The translations under genes were made by a program, and so were the position numbers. The notes below the pieces were generated by a model, which saw only the letters and a program-made list of their open reading frames with translations, did no database searches and was not told the DNA's origin. Shown here piece after piece: positions 24,027 to 36,457 of a stretch of DNA of 64,000 nucleotides. This stretch comes from Pseudisothecium myosuroides. Its lineage: Eukaryota; Streptophyta; Bryopsida; Hypnales; Lembophyllaceae. The stretch lies in assembly GCA_951799445.1 (NCBI GenBank), contig OX637288.1:33955288-34019287 (forward strand), read 5' to 3'. Numbering within the stretch: the stretch's first letter is position 1; each line of letters opens with the position of its first letter.

Positions 24027-24440
24027 AAGGTAGTAGGCTCAAAAAGTGACCCTTTAAGGGCTTATCCGCCTTTTTCATAGGTGCACATGAACCAAAATAA
24101 TTTTAGCTCATTTTTCAGAGAAAGAACAATAGATGTAGAACGTAATACAAGTGGTTTCATATTTTTTGAAGCATTTTTGAAATAGTTATGAATTTTCAAA
24201 GATTTCAGTAGTAGGTACCTATTTGTGACACTAGGTCTCCCAAAATCCGTCCCCTTGCAATTTTGAAAGTGATTTCAAGAAACCAAGGCCAATGATTGGC
24301 TCTCACATTAAAAAAACAATTTTTTCTTGATTCATTCAATAGCAAAAGTGGTCTATTCAAGGATCACCTCCAATCCATTCTACAACTAAATATAGGGACG
24401 GTTTGAAGGAGAGGGTCGCATTTACAGCCTCCTACCTTGT
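24026..24440 (+). mobile_element. 415-bp MITE, ends TAAGGTAGTAGGC
   Basis: The left end TAAGGTAGTAGGC and right end GCCTCCTACCTT are inverted copies. The whole element aligns by eye with 62565-62979, including 'agctcatttttcag', 'aagtggtttc.tattttt', 'cttatgaattttcaaa' and 'aatgattggctct'. There is no coding sequence. Target duplication is ambiguous (TA on the left, TG on the right). Confidence 0.7.
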
Positions 24441-25935
24441 ACTCTATCAGCATTCAAATGTTGCATTCTTTGGTGCTTCGGAGCCTCCTTTCACTTGCCA
24501 ACAAGAAAATAAAAAATTTGACCAGTTCCTCATGAGACCATGTAGTTTTTTCTTTTGCAATGAAATTCCGTTTCATTTGTTTAAAAAAAGAAAATTTGAC
24601 CAGTATAATAATTGTAACTACCGTACTAACTAGGCACAGTAGCAACAAGTGTTCGGTTTTGGGGTACCCACATAACCACATTAGGGCAATAAAAGCGACT
24701 GCCGCCTGTTTCAGTGAATATGTCACAGACCCTAAGTTACAGTAGTATCAGCATCAGCTTCCCACGAGCCAGGCAAACACCCGCATCCATCCGTCCACGT
24801 ACCCAACTCCTCTCTTTCCCTGCTTCCCGATCGGCAGCCGATCGACACCCAAAACTTCGGAGCCACCGATCTGCTACCAGTCTACCACCACCAGTGGAAG
24901 TTAAGTTACAGTGGATCCCCGCAGCTAGACCCGCGAATCCGGAACACAAGCAGCATCTTTCTCTCATGCATCCACCAAACACCTTCCAATCCCTCGCGAG
25001 CCTCGCTCCCAAACCTCACATCCAGCTCAGGCATGGAGCTCAGGCACACATCGATCATCAGGCTGGTCGTGTCAGTTATCAGTATCAGTAGTGCGGGAAG
25101 ATGCTCGAACCCCGGGTGGAGAAATCACTCGCTCGGAGGCGACGATCCAGCTTCATGGGGAGTCTGCGGTGCTCCCTGTACTGCACTGCAGATGAGATGT
25201 CGACTGGAGCGGAGGGAGCGGAGAAAGCGGAGCAGATGTGGGGAAGGGTTGTGGGTGCAGACTTGGACTTGCAGTGATCGAGCGGCACTGGGTCGACACA
25301 ATTAATGGGGCCATGGGAGGGATGGCTTTCTAGTGGGTCCTTGTTTCTCGTTGCCAGATGCAACTCGGGATCCCGCTTCACTTCCAGAATTATCGTCTTT
25401 TCATCACTGCCTTACCTAGTGCGAACTCATTAGCTTCACTTCACTTCCCGCCCGATTAAGCTAGTTCTTTAATTCGACCTTCTATCTCCTTGTGCCTGGC
25501 TCCTGACTTGGTCCAGTCCCAGTCCCAGTGCACGCATCTCTTTCTATCTCTGGTTTGGGCTTCGATCGTGTTTTTTTGGCTTCAATCCTCCTGCTGTTGT
25601 GGATGTCGGGTCACGGATATGGCACTTCGGCATTGGACTCCGGACTGCAGTGCGCGATCGATGGCGGCGTTCGTCAGGAGCAGTAGTGGGGTCACCTCGA
25701 ATTTCTCTGGGTGCCCTGGATTCCGAAATTTCACGATTGGAGCGACGAGATTCAGGGTGTGTTCACTTATGTGGTAGTGCGTTTCTGAGCTCGTTAGAAT
25801 CTATAAACAAGCTAGTATCCCGAGCTGGAAGAAGAAGGCGTTGTGTCGACAATGGCTGGGGATGACTGCGACTGGCGGGAGTTTGCGGTGGGGGTACTTA
25901 TTTAGGACTGCCTGGGCTGGAGCTGCTGGCTAGCC
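24441..25935 (+). promoter_or_regulatory. Upstream region/5' leader of the receptor kinase
   Basis: GC content rises sharply from about 24720 and stays high up to the start codon at 25936. The stretch has open frames on both strands that show no recognisable domain. It probably holds the promoter and a long leader of the receptor kinase. No certain TATA box or leader intron could be fixed. Confidence 0.4.
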
Positions 25936-28900
25936 ATGGCCTGGGATGATGCCAGGCGCAGGAGGACGAGGCGTTTGGAAACCTTCCTCGTCGTTGTCGT
26001 ATCTTTGGTCGTGGCCTTGCAGTCCCCGCCGCTGCCGTCTGCCTTGGCTGCTACTCTGTGGTCTGACGGTACGTGAGCTCGCTCATTTCGTCCTTGATCT
26101 CCTTCTTCTGATAACTTAGTCCTGAAGTCCTGCAATCCGTGCAACTGGTGGACAGTTTGACAGCTTTTTCCGCTTTTTTGAAATTGTCAGAAATTCTGTA
26201 TGTATTTGCCCCCAGACTCTGTGCTCCCTGTGCAAGGTGGCAGATGGAGTTCACCCTGACCTGTTGAATCTGATTACGGTATCTAGGGCTTCGAAATTGA
26301 TATTGCCGTAGTTTGAATCATGTGGTCCGATAGTGTTCAGGATAGTCTAGAATGTCCATTTAGAGAAGTTGATAGCAAAGAGGTCTGAGCGTGCCTGACG
26401 AAATATACTCTATTGGGACAGAATCTTGATAAGTGTATGACTCTTTAAATTGACTTGTTCTACCTAGGGCTTCAAAATTGACAACGCCACTGTTTGAATG
26501 TGTGATATAAATGTGCGACAGGGCAATGATAATGTGGCAAGTGTGCAGGGTAGTCTAGAGTGTCTGTTCAGAGAATTTGGGGTTAAAGAGGTCTGAGCGT
26601 GCCAGACCAAATTCACCCTGGTTCCTATTAAATAGGGCTGAGCGTGCCTGACCAAATTCACCCTGGTTCCTATTAAATAGGGCTGAGCGTGCCTGACCAA
26701 ATTCACCCTGGTTCCTATTAAATAGGGCTGAGTGTGCCTGACCAAAAATACTCTGCTGGCACAGAATCTTCATGAGTGTATGAGATTTTGATACGTAGCT
26801 GGCCACCGACGTGTGAACTGAATGGAATTCAAAGAACAAGGCATTTTGAGTCCACCTGTTAGGTGATGTATTCATCGACAGTTAATGGCCGATTCAGCAA
26901 GGTGATGCAGTTTTTGCCCTAAGGTGCTTAGTTATCATACTTAACATGTAAGTTAAGGCACCTCACTTGGGCACAGAAGTTGGTGCATTGGAGGTTTTGG
27001 TTGAGTGTTTTTAACCCACATTGTATAGACCATGAGAGAGTGGGTGGCCTGAGAAGTAAAACCGTTTTGACTTCCAATGGTCCTAATCAGCGACGAAGTT
27101 CAGAAATGTCGGAAACCTGTTTGGTAATTTCTAAGATTTAGTCTAATTCTCCCCGTGTGATCTTCACAGTATTCGTTTCTCTCTAGTACGAGCATTGCAC
27201 ATGTTGTTGCAATTGGATTAGAATGGTTCTGCCACTTGCTGACCTACTTTGAGGGTCAGCAAATTTTGAAACCAAAAAAACTTTGAAATCTTCCAATGGC
27301 TGCTGCTCAAATCGTCTTTTTCTACTGAACCCTTACTGCAAGCCTTACAAAGCATTTAGCACATTAGGGTAGGCGAAGTTACCGATGGAAATTAGGGTTG
27401 GATTGGATGACCTTCAAAGAGGCAAGAGCTTCAAGAAGGGTACGGGACAGAATGCAAAGTTGTATTCTTGTATCTAAAATATCCTAGGATTCATAAAGTT
27501 GACATTGAACACAGCATTATGCACTAAATAACCATATGACGGCCGTTACACGCAAATCGGTTATCAACCCTAACCCTCTTCTCCGAACTTGATTAAGACA
27601 GTCAAATCTTGGAGATCTATAGTTCTCTCAAAGAGTGGGGGGAGGATGAGGTTATTAAATTAAATACTCTTCCCCTTTCCAACCACATTGCACCATGTGG
27701 CAATGAAAATGACAGGAGAGTGTTATGGGTTTTAGACATCTTGCTAGTAATAAGAGGAAACCTGACACATCTGTATTGACTAGTCAATTTAGCATTAGGG
27801 TTTGCATCTGCAATCAACTTTGGGGTGACCGAGCTCGGGTAGTCTTTTTTGGTTGCAAACTCTTTCTCTCTTTGTCTTGAATGCTCTGAATGACTCTTGG
27901 TGCGAACATTGCAGTGAATGCATTGCATGATCTCCTACAAGACTGGAGTGCAGCCCCAGGACTATCTCAGAACTGGACGTGGGGGTCGGACCCATGTACG
28001 GATCAGTGGATCGGCGTGACCTGCCTCCAGGAGACTGTCATTTCACTGTAAGCTTGTTGACACCTTTCCACATGATGTGAGAAAATTTTCCCTAATTTGC
28101 AGTTGCCATTCTCAAATAAGTAGCCACTTTTTCAAAAACTTGCCAGTTTAATGAATGTGGCGATAGGTTTATAGGTTATATAATCATTGTCAATGAGATT
28201 GTGACATGGATTCATTGAAACCTGGGCTTGGCATTATGTCTCAGAATCCAGTCTACTCGAAAGTGGCCAACTTTTCTAATCAATGGAAGAAATTGTAATT
28301 AAAGTTGCAGTCGGTAATGTATACTTGAAATCTACTTCCTTGCTGCAAGTTTATGTGGGCTTTGTGGTTTGTATCTTGAAGGAAGTTGGGCGAGTATGGA
28401 ATAAGGGGAACTTTGTCTCCTTCAATTGGACAACTTAAGAATCTATTGTCCCTGTAAGCATTTTCTTTCCTCTCTAATGACTGCCTCTTAAAGGGTTGGC
28501 CTCCCTCTCCCTCTCTCTAACTATATTTCGTAATTACTATTCTGTGTAAATCAGCGGTCATTTTTTCGATCATAATGAAATTCCTATGGTGACCTGCTCT
28601 TCACAACGTACATCTTTTTTTGTGCAGAGACTTACAAAACAACCGTGGACTTACTGGATCAATTCCGAATGAGATTGGTAACCTGAAGCAGTTGTATGCA
28701 TTGTGAGTACTGAACCACCGCTGGCTTACTGCACCAATGTAGCACGGTCTCATTTCTTTTCAGGGGCATTCGTTAATTTTTCCAACCCATGGTATAAAAA
28801 ACGTAGTTGATATTGCAATGTTGATTTAGTCAATACCAATAGAGCATTTTTTTTGACATGTCTTGGACAATCTTGCCGTGTTTGTTCACTGCGGGGACAT

Positions 28901-31900
28901 GTCTTATATTATTTTCCGGTATCTGGATATTCTTTGTCTTTCGTTTTATTACACCTAGTGGGTAGAGAAGTAATGTATGGCTTTCATCAATCTCCAGGCA
29001 TCTGATTTATATTAGGACTTGTAGTATACAGGAAAAGCTGGACTTTTAAGATTCACTTGTGTTCGTTTGCAGGGACTTATCGAATTGTAGCTTCTCTGGG
29101 AAGATACCACAGGGCATGGGTGAATTAAGAAACGCTAGCTATTTGTACGTTCATCATTTCAACTCTGGATTCTTCTTCTCAAACCTAGCATTCTTGAAAG
29201 TACAAACGAACTGCTGAACGAACTGCTCTAATCATTCGCAATTGCTTGTTTTCTCGATTCAAATTGTTCTTACAATACTCTTATTACACAACGAAGGTTT
29301 TCAATAAAATTCCATTGTTTTTGGCACCATCTCGACGAGAATCTTCCTTATGTATCAAGGCTAGACCTCTTCAAGATCAATATGACCTTGTGGAGGCCTC
29401 TTCACAAATCATGGCAAAGATTCTCTATGTGATGGTTTAAAAAATTCCTAAAACAATCAAATTGATTGAAAACCTTGTCCGATTCTATGACCGATGCATT
29501 TCTCAATTGTGAATCAAATTCTGAACGCATTGCTTTGGTGTTTGGCAAGGCAGATATCTGAATAGGAACCAACTAAGTGGGGAAATCCCCTACACTATTG
29601 GTTACTTATCTAAAGCTTTTGAGATTTCTCTAGGTTGGAACAACCTTTCCGGCAGTATACCAGTCTCCTCACCAACTTTGTTCCCAATTCCCGTTGGCAT
29701 CAACAACTTGACGTCGTTGCTGATCTTGTGAGTGCATTTTCTTCTTGTCCTTAACCAAACTCGGCAGAAGAAAAGCCCTGCAGCAAATGTTTAATTCTCA
29801 AAGTCTTACTTCAAACGTTTAGACCCTTTACGCTTTAACCCTTTTTGAAGTTTTGCGAATTTTTTGTTTGCTTATATCTTTGTACAAATATATAACTTTC
29901 CTCAATTTTATAATAAATGATAAAGGATGGTCGCTTTTTTACGATTCAAACATTGCTTTAGATGAATGAGAAGTTAGTTGGACAAAACATCACCCGCAAG
30001 CACTCTGGTCATCATCTAGAGTATAGGCGTAGGAGCACTTCGCGCGTAATGAAGTGATTCCGTAGGTTGAAGTATTATTTTTGAACGGTGTCATAGTTTT
30101 GATCGATTTTTAATGTGGTGGAAAGTGCAGGGATTTGGAATACAACGATCTGAGCGGGGAAGTGCCCTCTTCTCTGGGCCAGCTGCAGAGATTAACCACA
30201 TTGAACCTCAGGGGAAACCAATTCAGTGGATGCTTATCATGTGCTGTGTCAAATGGACCAAATTATGGACTCAACAATCTAACGGCGCTTGTACTAGTGT
30301 AAGTAACGGAACCCATCCTGTACTCGAAGCATTATTGAGCTCATTTTGTTGGTGATGTCTGTGAAAAATTATAGAATCTGGCATGTCCAGAACATACCAT
30401 TCAGCACTACATTCAAGAAGTCTTGGATCTTTTTGTAATGTTTTTGATAATTTTTGTTCTTATGTAACTCCTAGCTTGGTAGCTTGCCTATCTATCCTTC
30501 TAATCGAGTTCCTCAATTGATTGCTAATACTGGTATTATTTGATGTTGTATTTCTCCTGCAGTGACCTGAGTTTAAACTCTTTTGTGGGACCTCCTCCAC
30601 AATTTCTTCTGGGGCTACCGGTGGTCAGTAAATTGTAAGTTCTCCAATTCTGCTCTTCAACCACATCTCTCTGTATCAACCTCAGCCACTATTGTTCTTA
30701 AGCTTTCTACAAAATTAATGCTGAAAGTAGGCGCCCGAAGTTTGATATTATCAAAATTTGAACACGTAGAGATCTGCTCGTTGATCCTCCAAGATCTGCT
30801 CGTCTTATGGTGAAATGTGTTAAAACTACAATCTGATCTTGACATTGCCAATGTGAACATCATCTTCAGTAGTTGTATTTTGAATTTTGCCATGTCTTTT
30901 TGACAGAAATTTAAGTCTCAATCAGTTCTCTGGAGTTCTTGATGGCGGTGTGCGAACATCTGGATATGTGAACGTGTACCTGATCAACAACAACATCACT
31001 GATGTGATCAACTTACCGAACCCATTTATCAATCCAACGTATGTGCTTCACTTTTCAGTCACTCAATGTACATCATAAGCCTTGATATTCTTGACATAAT
31101 GCCAAGCCTAATTTAATTTAGAGGCAAATGTGTCTCTCTCTCATTGGCTAGTCAGACGAAGGTTATATCCCATATTGTTGTTTGTTCATTGTGAACCCTT
31201 TGATGAACTGAAAGTACACACATCTGAATGCTCCGTATTCATAGGATGACTTTGCATTGCATTTAATAACCTTCTCCCGCGTTTAGGGTTTAGGGTTTAG
31301 GGTTACCTAGTTCATTTGATGTTGAAATTCTGATATTGATAGGGCTGGTGGTTTTGTTTTTTCCCAGACTTGGAGGCAACCCTGTCTGTGCAAACCAATC
31401 TTTCCCTTTCCCTGATTTATGTGATTACTCGGATGACTTACTTGGACCGACGAAATGGCAACAACCAACTTCATGCTCCACCCAATGCAAGGAACGCTCC
31501 GTGGTGCATCCCATAACTTGCAACTGCGCCTATCCTTACATTGGCAACATGCTCTTCGCATGGACTGCCATTTTCGGGCTTGATGGGGCCAGAATTGGTA
31601 ATGTGAGAACACTATTAGCAACCGCACTGAACGTCCCTGTGGAGAATTTGTGGATCGAGGAGGCCACATATCCCTCGAACGGAAGCGTAACCCTAAACCA
31701 GCTCTCAGCCAAGGTTATTTTTTACCCTCCATCAACAGCACAGCTATGGTTCAAGTCCCAAGTTTCATTTATAGAGACCCAGCTAGTTAATAAAACGATC
31801 AAGCTTGGTGTCTACGATCCATATGCGCTGGTGTCATCCAACCTTCAGACACTTCCATTAAATGAAGGTAAAGGAAAAAATTTGGTTAGAATTGACCTCT

Positions 31901-34900
31901 TATCATTCCTTCATTCTTTCTCCTGAAGCGCGTTTCTCCCTCATTATTTTTTATGATTTTAGTGGTGAAGTTGGGGCTTCAATGTTTCTCAGTTACAGTT
32001 GGTAAAATTGTTTTTCCAGGAAGTGGAGGAGCTCCAATCACGGGTGCTAAGTCCAATCACCAGTCCATGCCCATTATAGCAGGGGCCATTGGAGGATTTG
32101 TTGTTCTTGTAGTATTAATAGGTGTTTTGATTTTCTTCATCAAGCGCAAAAGAACTCCAGACAACCTTGATAACGCAACAGGTAATGAAATACATGCAAG
32201 TTTCCTGGTAAGCAGTCTCTATGGTTTGAATTGCAGATTTGTGTCGAGCAGTCTCGATTGTTAACCGAAAACTTGCGATTTTTTTGTATTTTGATCAACT
32301 GATTAAGAAGTGACGCTTAATTTTCTTCGCTACTAGTTTGATTAATGCTTTTTTTTTTTTTTTTTTTAATGTTCGCAGAGATATTTGACCTCAACCTGTC
32401 TGATCTCCCAACATTTCTGTTTTCTTACGACGAGCTGCAATACTCCACAAGGAACTTCCACAGGGGGAACAAGATTGGGGAAGGAACCTTTGGCCCAGTT
32501 TATAAGGTATGCCCATTGTAGTAAGTTACTATTTGCGTCATTTAATTCTGAAAGGAGCAGGCGTGCAAAGGGACAAATTTCTCATTTGTTGGCATTAGTT
32601 TGTTGAGACAAAGTTCTTCTATAATTTTGCAAATAGTTTTCCATGCTCTTTGGGTCATTATTACTTGAATAGGCCAATTTACCCGATTTGTAACAATGCC
32701 TCGCAAGCATGACATGTCACTACTCTAATTTCAGCACAAACAATTTCAAAACATTGTGCTAGATAGCATGAGATTTATTACTTCTTATATATATCTTGGA
32801 TCAAGTGAATAATATACATTGTCATCTTCATGGATAGTAATCTCGTAATTTTCTTGGAAATTTGGAAATTTTGGAAATTTTATAATATGGAAGATTGCCT
32901 ATGAAGCCAAGGGCTGTGAAAGTCAATCCATTTGTTACGTGGTCAAAGCTTATGAACTTTGCATTAGAGTGCATATAAATCTTTAAGTAATTCATTTGTA
33001 GAATTCTTTCAGAATGTACATACAGACATGATCCTAAAATTGGTCACAATAATACTTTTTAAGCTTGGAAAAAGGCAATTCCAAAATTTCATATTCGGGG
33101 GACATTTTCAAAGACCATGGACCCCTGGGATGCTAAGGGGTAAACATATGTAATAATGAGTTTGAAATTTGTATTGATTTATGGAGAGATCTTTGGACAG
33201 TAGAGTGAAATTTTTTGTTTTACAATACATGAATTTCTTATGCAAATCCAAAGTAGGATGTTGTAGACCACTTCAGTTGACATTAGATAGCTCATTTTCA
33301 TTGGAAATCAATGACCATACATATGCAGCAAGTCATGTATGCAACATTTTTTAATAAGTCCAAGCAATTTTAAGAATAGATAAGTTGCTATTTGTAATAA
33401 GGCTCAATATAAGAGATGGAATTAGTCCCTAACAATTTAGTATCTCTCCTCCAAGATTGCTTGCACATGGTGTTGAGTGATATCGGTCAAGTGAATTTAG
33501 TCAAAGATGTACCTAAATCCATCTTTAAAAATCCACTCTTAACACCACTCTTAATCATACCTTTGTTAGTTGCCTTACCTAATGATACTACCTTGTGATT
33601 TAGCACTCTTTGAATGCTTGGTACTACTTGTTGACAAGCAACTCTATTTACTTGCAGGGCACCATGCGAGATGGCAGCGAAGTGGCAGTGAAGGAGCTGC
33701 CATCAAATGTAAAAACATGCAACCAAGACTTCATCAATGAAGTCGAAATAATTACTGTCCTACAACATAAGAATCTTGTAAAGCTTCGTGGATGTGGAAT
33801 TCGCAACAACAGCCGCCTGCTTGTCTATGAATATGTAGAAAACAACTGCCTCGCCCAATCCTTATTTGGTTAGTCCCTAACTCTTTTTGACTTTGGAAGA
33901 TCCCTTGGGTACCATATGAATATACAAAATGTAAAGTCCTATAAAAGCCTCGTCATGTTATAACTTTGTATTCATATTTATTGTATTCTATGGTATGAGG
34001 ATTTACTTTAATTTGTCAAAATAATCTAATATGATAGTATGAAAATATAGAATTTACAAGCAAAAAGAAAAGCAAAAATACATGACAAGAAAGAACCTGA
34101 GACTTTTAAGGGTTAACTACATGCAATAGTTTGTATAGATGTCAAATTTGTTTATATTGGCTTGATTCAGAGTGTCAAAATTGTAACACCCAACTGCACA
34201 ACTAATCTCTAAAATCTAGGATTGGTATTGAATTTCACATCCAAGTACTGGCTTACATCAAATGCCAATGTTGTGAGTTTCCGAAAGTGCAACAAACTTG
34301 ACATTTGTACAGTTTCAATGTTTCATTTCGTTCTAATACTGAATTTTGACTTCCAATCATCAATTTGTAACAACACACAGGGCAGAAGGCTGTACCATTA
34401 GAGTGGCCGATCCGGTACAACATCGTTCTAGGAATGGCGAAGGGGCTTGCTTACCTGCATTCCAGAGGTCCCACTCGCCTTGCCCACGGCGATCTCAAAG
34501 CTAGCAACATCCTCTTGGACACGAACATGGAGCCCAAGATTGCTGATTTTGGTTTGGCAAGAATGTGCCAAAACAATGAACGGAAAGTGCTCACACGCAT
34601 CGAGGGCAAGAGGTTAGTTGGAAGCTCATTGACACTCACTGCTTGCAGCCTCAAATCCACGTTCAATGACACGACTCTTGTTTTCAATAACATACTTGTG
34701 TGATTTGCAAAGATCTGTGGGAGCAAATTCAGGAGTCTTGTTTTATTGCTATAAGCAAAGGCATTCAGTCACTCATCAATTACATTATGTGCATAGTCTC
34801 ACGGTTTTATCCATTTGGATGGTCATAAATTCATCCTTACACATTTTCATCTTCAACTTCGAAGCACTCTTGAGTTTAGAATCCAGTTCGATCAGACTAA

Positions 34901-36457
34901 AGAAAATACTAAACGTTTTTTTATTTTTCTGTAATGCGAGTATTGTTGCAATGTTGTAAGTGTCCTTTGTGTGGTAACAATTCTCTCTCTAAATGAAAAG
35001 TGTTTCTGAGATGTTGTCTTGGTTTGGGGAGTGTAGAGGCTATGTGGCACCAGAATATGCTCGCTATGGTCAGCTCACACCGAAGACCGACGTCTTCAGC
35101 TTTGGAATCATAGCTTTGGAGATTGTGTCTGGTCGGGAAAGTATGAACCGAAAGCTCCCTGCGGAGGAGCAGTACCTTCTCTCTTGGGTAAGCCCAATTC
35201 AATTGTCACCTTGTGAATCCAGACTCCATAAGAATAACATAGACCGAAGATTTGGTACGACGCAACTGGCAAAAGACTAAGAAAGCGGAGATACTATTTT
35301 GAGTACTTCAACTAATATTGAGTGATCTCCGCTTTCTTTGTTAGATCATTCAATTGCCCTCGATCGCTTGAAGTACTACAAACAAACTCTCTGAGATCAA
35401 ATTTTACTTGCTCAATGGACTGGTTGATTTCTTATGGAATCATTCAAAGCGGGAGGTTGTAGACAACTCTTAAAGGAACAGCCTTAGACAACCCTATTTT
35501 CCATTCAAAGTTGAGTAATTGTAATTCAATTTGCCAATGTCATGCTTACAACACTCTAGTGAATGAGTAGATGAGTCAATATAGAAGACAAAATCAAGTT
35601 TGAAACCCGTGATAGGGAAGGACATCCAGTTAGTGTATTGTGATCCGATGAATATCCAAAAAATGTCCAATTGAAGTTTGAAACTACAGGAGATGATTGC
35701 GTCATTTTTCTTTCATTTCTAAGGTATGTACACTGATAATCAACATTGCCCAAATGCAACACATATATTTGGACAAGAAAGAGTCACTTTTTCCTAGATA
35801 TCATGTACACAAGATGTACGCAATCAAAATGAACATGAAAGTCTGAGAGCCTATTGTTGATTTTTGCTATACCTCAAGACTTGTCAACTTTGAAAATTCA
35901 TCACTTATTCCTGCAGTATCCAAATAATGCGGTCCAAATAGTGTCCAAATATAAACAGTCTAGGTAACAATATGCGGAGTAGGTCCGGTCGAGTATAAAA
36001 AACGAAGGATATTTACCGGTGAAGCTCAGAACCTCCTCAAACGCTGTCCCAAGCAGTTATTATGAATTCTTACCTTCCAAATGTTGTTCTAGAGCCCATA
36101 TACTACGGTTGTCTCACCCATGTCGTGTCAATGGTGGTTGTAATGGCATGGCAGGCATGGAATCTGTATGATCAGAGACGCGTGATAGATCTGATCGACC
36201 CCAGAGTGCGAGGCGACTGCAACGAAGAGGAAGCTCGTCTGTTGATCAAGGTGGCCCTGCTCTGCTCGCAAGGGGAAGCTTCGTCTCGCCCACACATGGT
36301 GCGCGTGGTTTCCTTCTTATCTGGCGATGCCGACGTCCCGGACATTCTGGAACGCCCAGCGTTTCTTGGATTAGGGTTGAGTACTCCTGTGAGTACTGCC
36401 CCCATCAGGGTCAACACGCCTCATGTGGGGACGGGGACCGCCCTCACAACATGGTGA
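25936..36457 (+). CDS. LRR receptor-like kinase, HPCA1-like ectodomain, non-RD kinase
   Basis: Sixteen exons with GT-AG borders and consistent phases encode 905 residues: 25936-26068, 27915-28047, 28382-28453, 28628-28702, 29073-29144, 29554-29727, 30131-30298, 30563-30634, 30907-31038, 31368-31867, 32020-32181, 32379-32506, 33658-33868, 34381-34612, 35037-35187, 36155-36457. The layout is: signal peptide (residues 1-43); LRR N-cap with [12 protein letters not shown]; about 8 LRRs (89-343), mostly one repeat per 72-75 base exon; a Cys-rich ectodomain block (344-510) with C380-x3-C384 and C395-x-C397; a membrane segment (about 528-550); and a kinase (about 595-870). The ectodomain resembles LRR-VIII-1, the group of the Arabidopsis H2O2 sensor HPCA1. 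The kinase has the P-loop GEGTFG, K619, HGDLKASN (G714 replaces Arg of HRD: non-RD) and DFG 733-735, and reads more like the LRR-VIII-2/DUF26 type. G753-K754 replaces the usual G-T of the activation segment. Start context is GCCATGGC. Confidence 0.88.
26590..26762 (+). repeat. 45-bp tandem repeat in RLK intron 1
   Basis: About three and a half units of GGGCTGAGCGTGCCTGACCA plus 25 further bases start at 26590 (diverged), 26635, 26680 and 26725 (partial). The central units are identical. The repeat lies in the 1.85-kb first intron of the receptor kinase. Confidence 0.9.
31284..31306 (+). repeat. Interstitial telomeric repeat (TTTAGGG)3
   Basis: Three consecutive plant-type telomere units lie in intron 9 of the receptor kinase. 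They may be a repair insert or a telobox-type regulatory site. Confidence 0.85.
35279..35338 (+). repeat. Hairpin in RLK intron 15
   Basis: Perfect 14-bp arms AAGAAAGCGGAGAT (35279-35292) and ATCTCCGCTTTCTT (35325-35338) enclose a 32-base loop. It could be a tiny MITE or a structured intron element. Confidence 0.7.

Noticed and set aside
24737..25381. ORFs on both strands in the GC-rich stretch upstream of the receptor kinase
   Set aside because: Frames overlap on both strands, no domain or codon bias is visible, and the stretch fits a promoter/leader better than a gene.
26590..26762. CRISPR-like array
   Set aside because: The units are contiguous without unique spacers; it is an ordinary minisatellite in a plant intron.
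26464..26875. Repetitive frames on the minus strand (93 and 106 residues)
   Set aside because: They are shadows of the 45-bp tandem repeat inside intron 1 of the receptor kinase.
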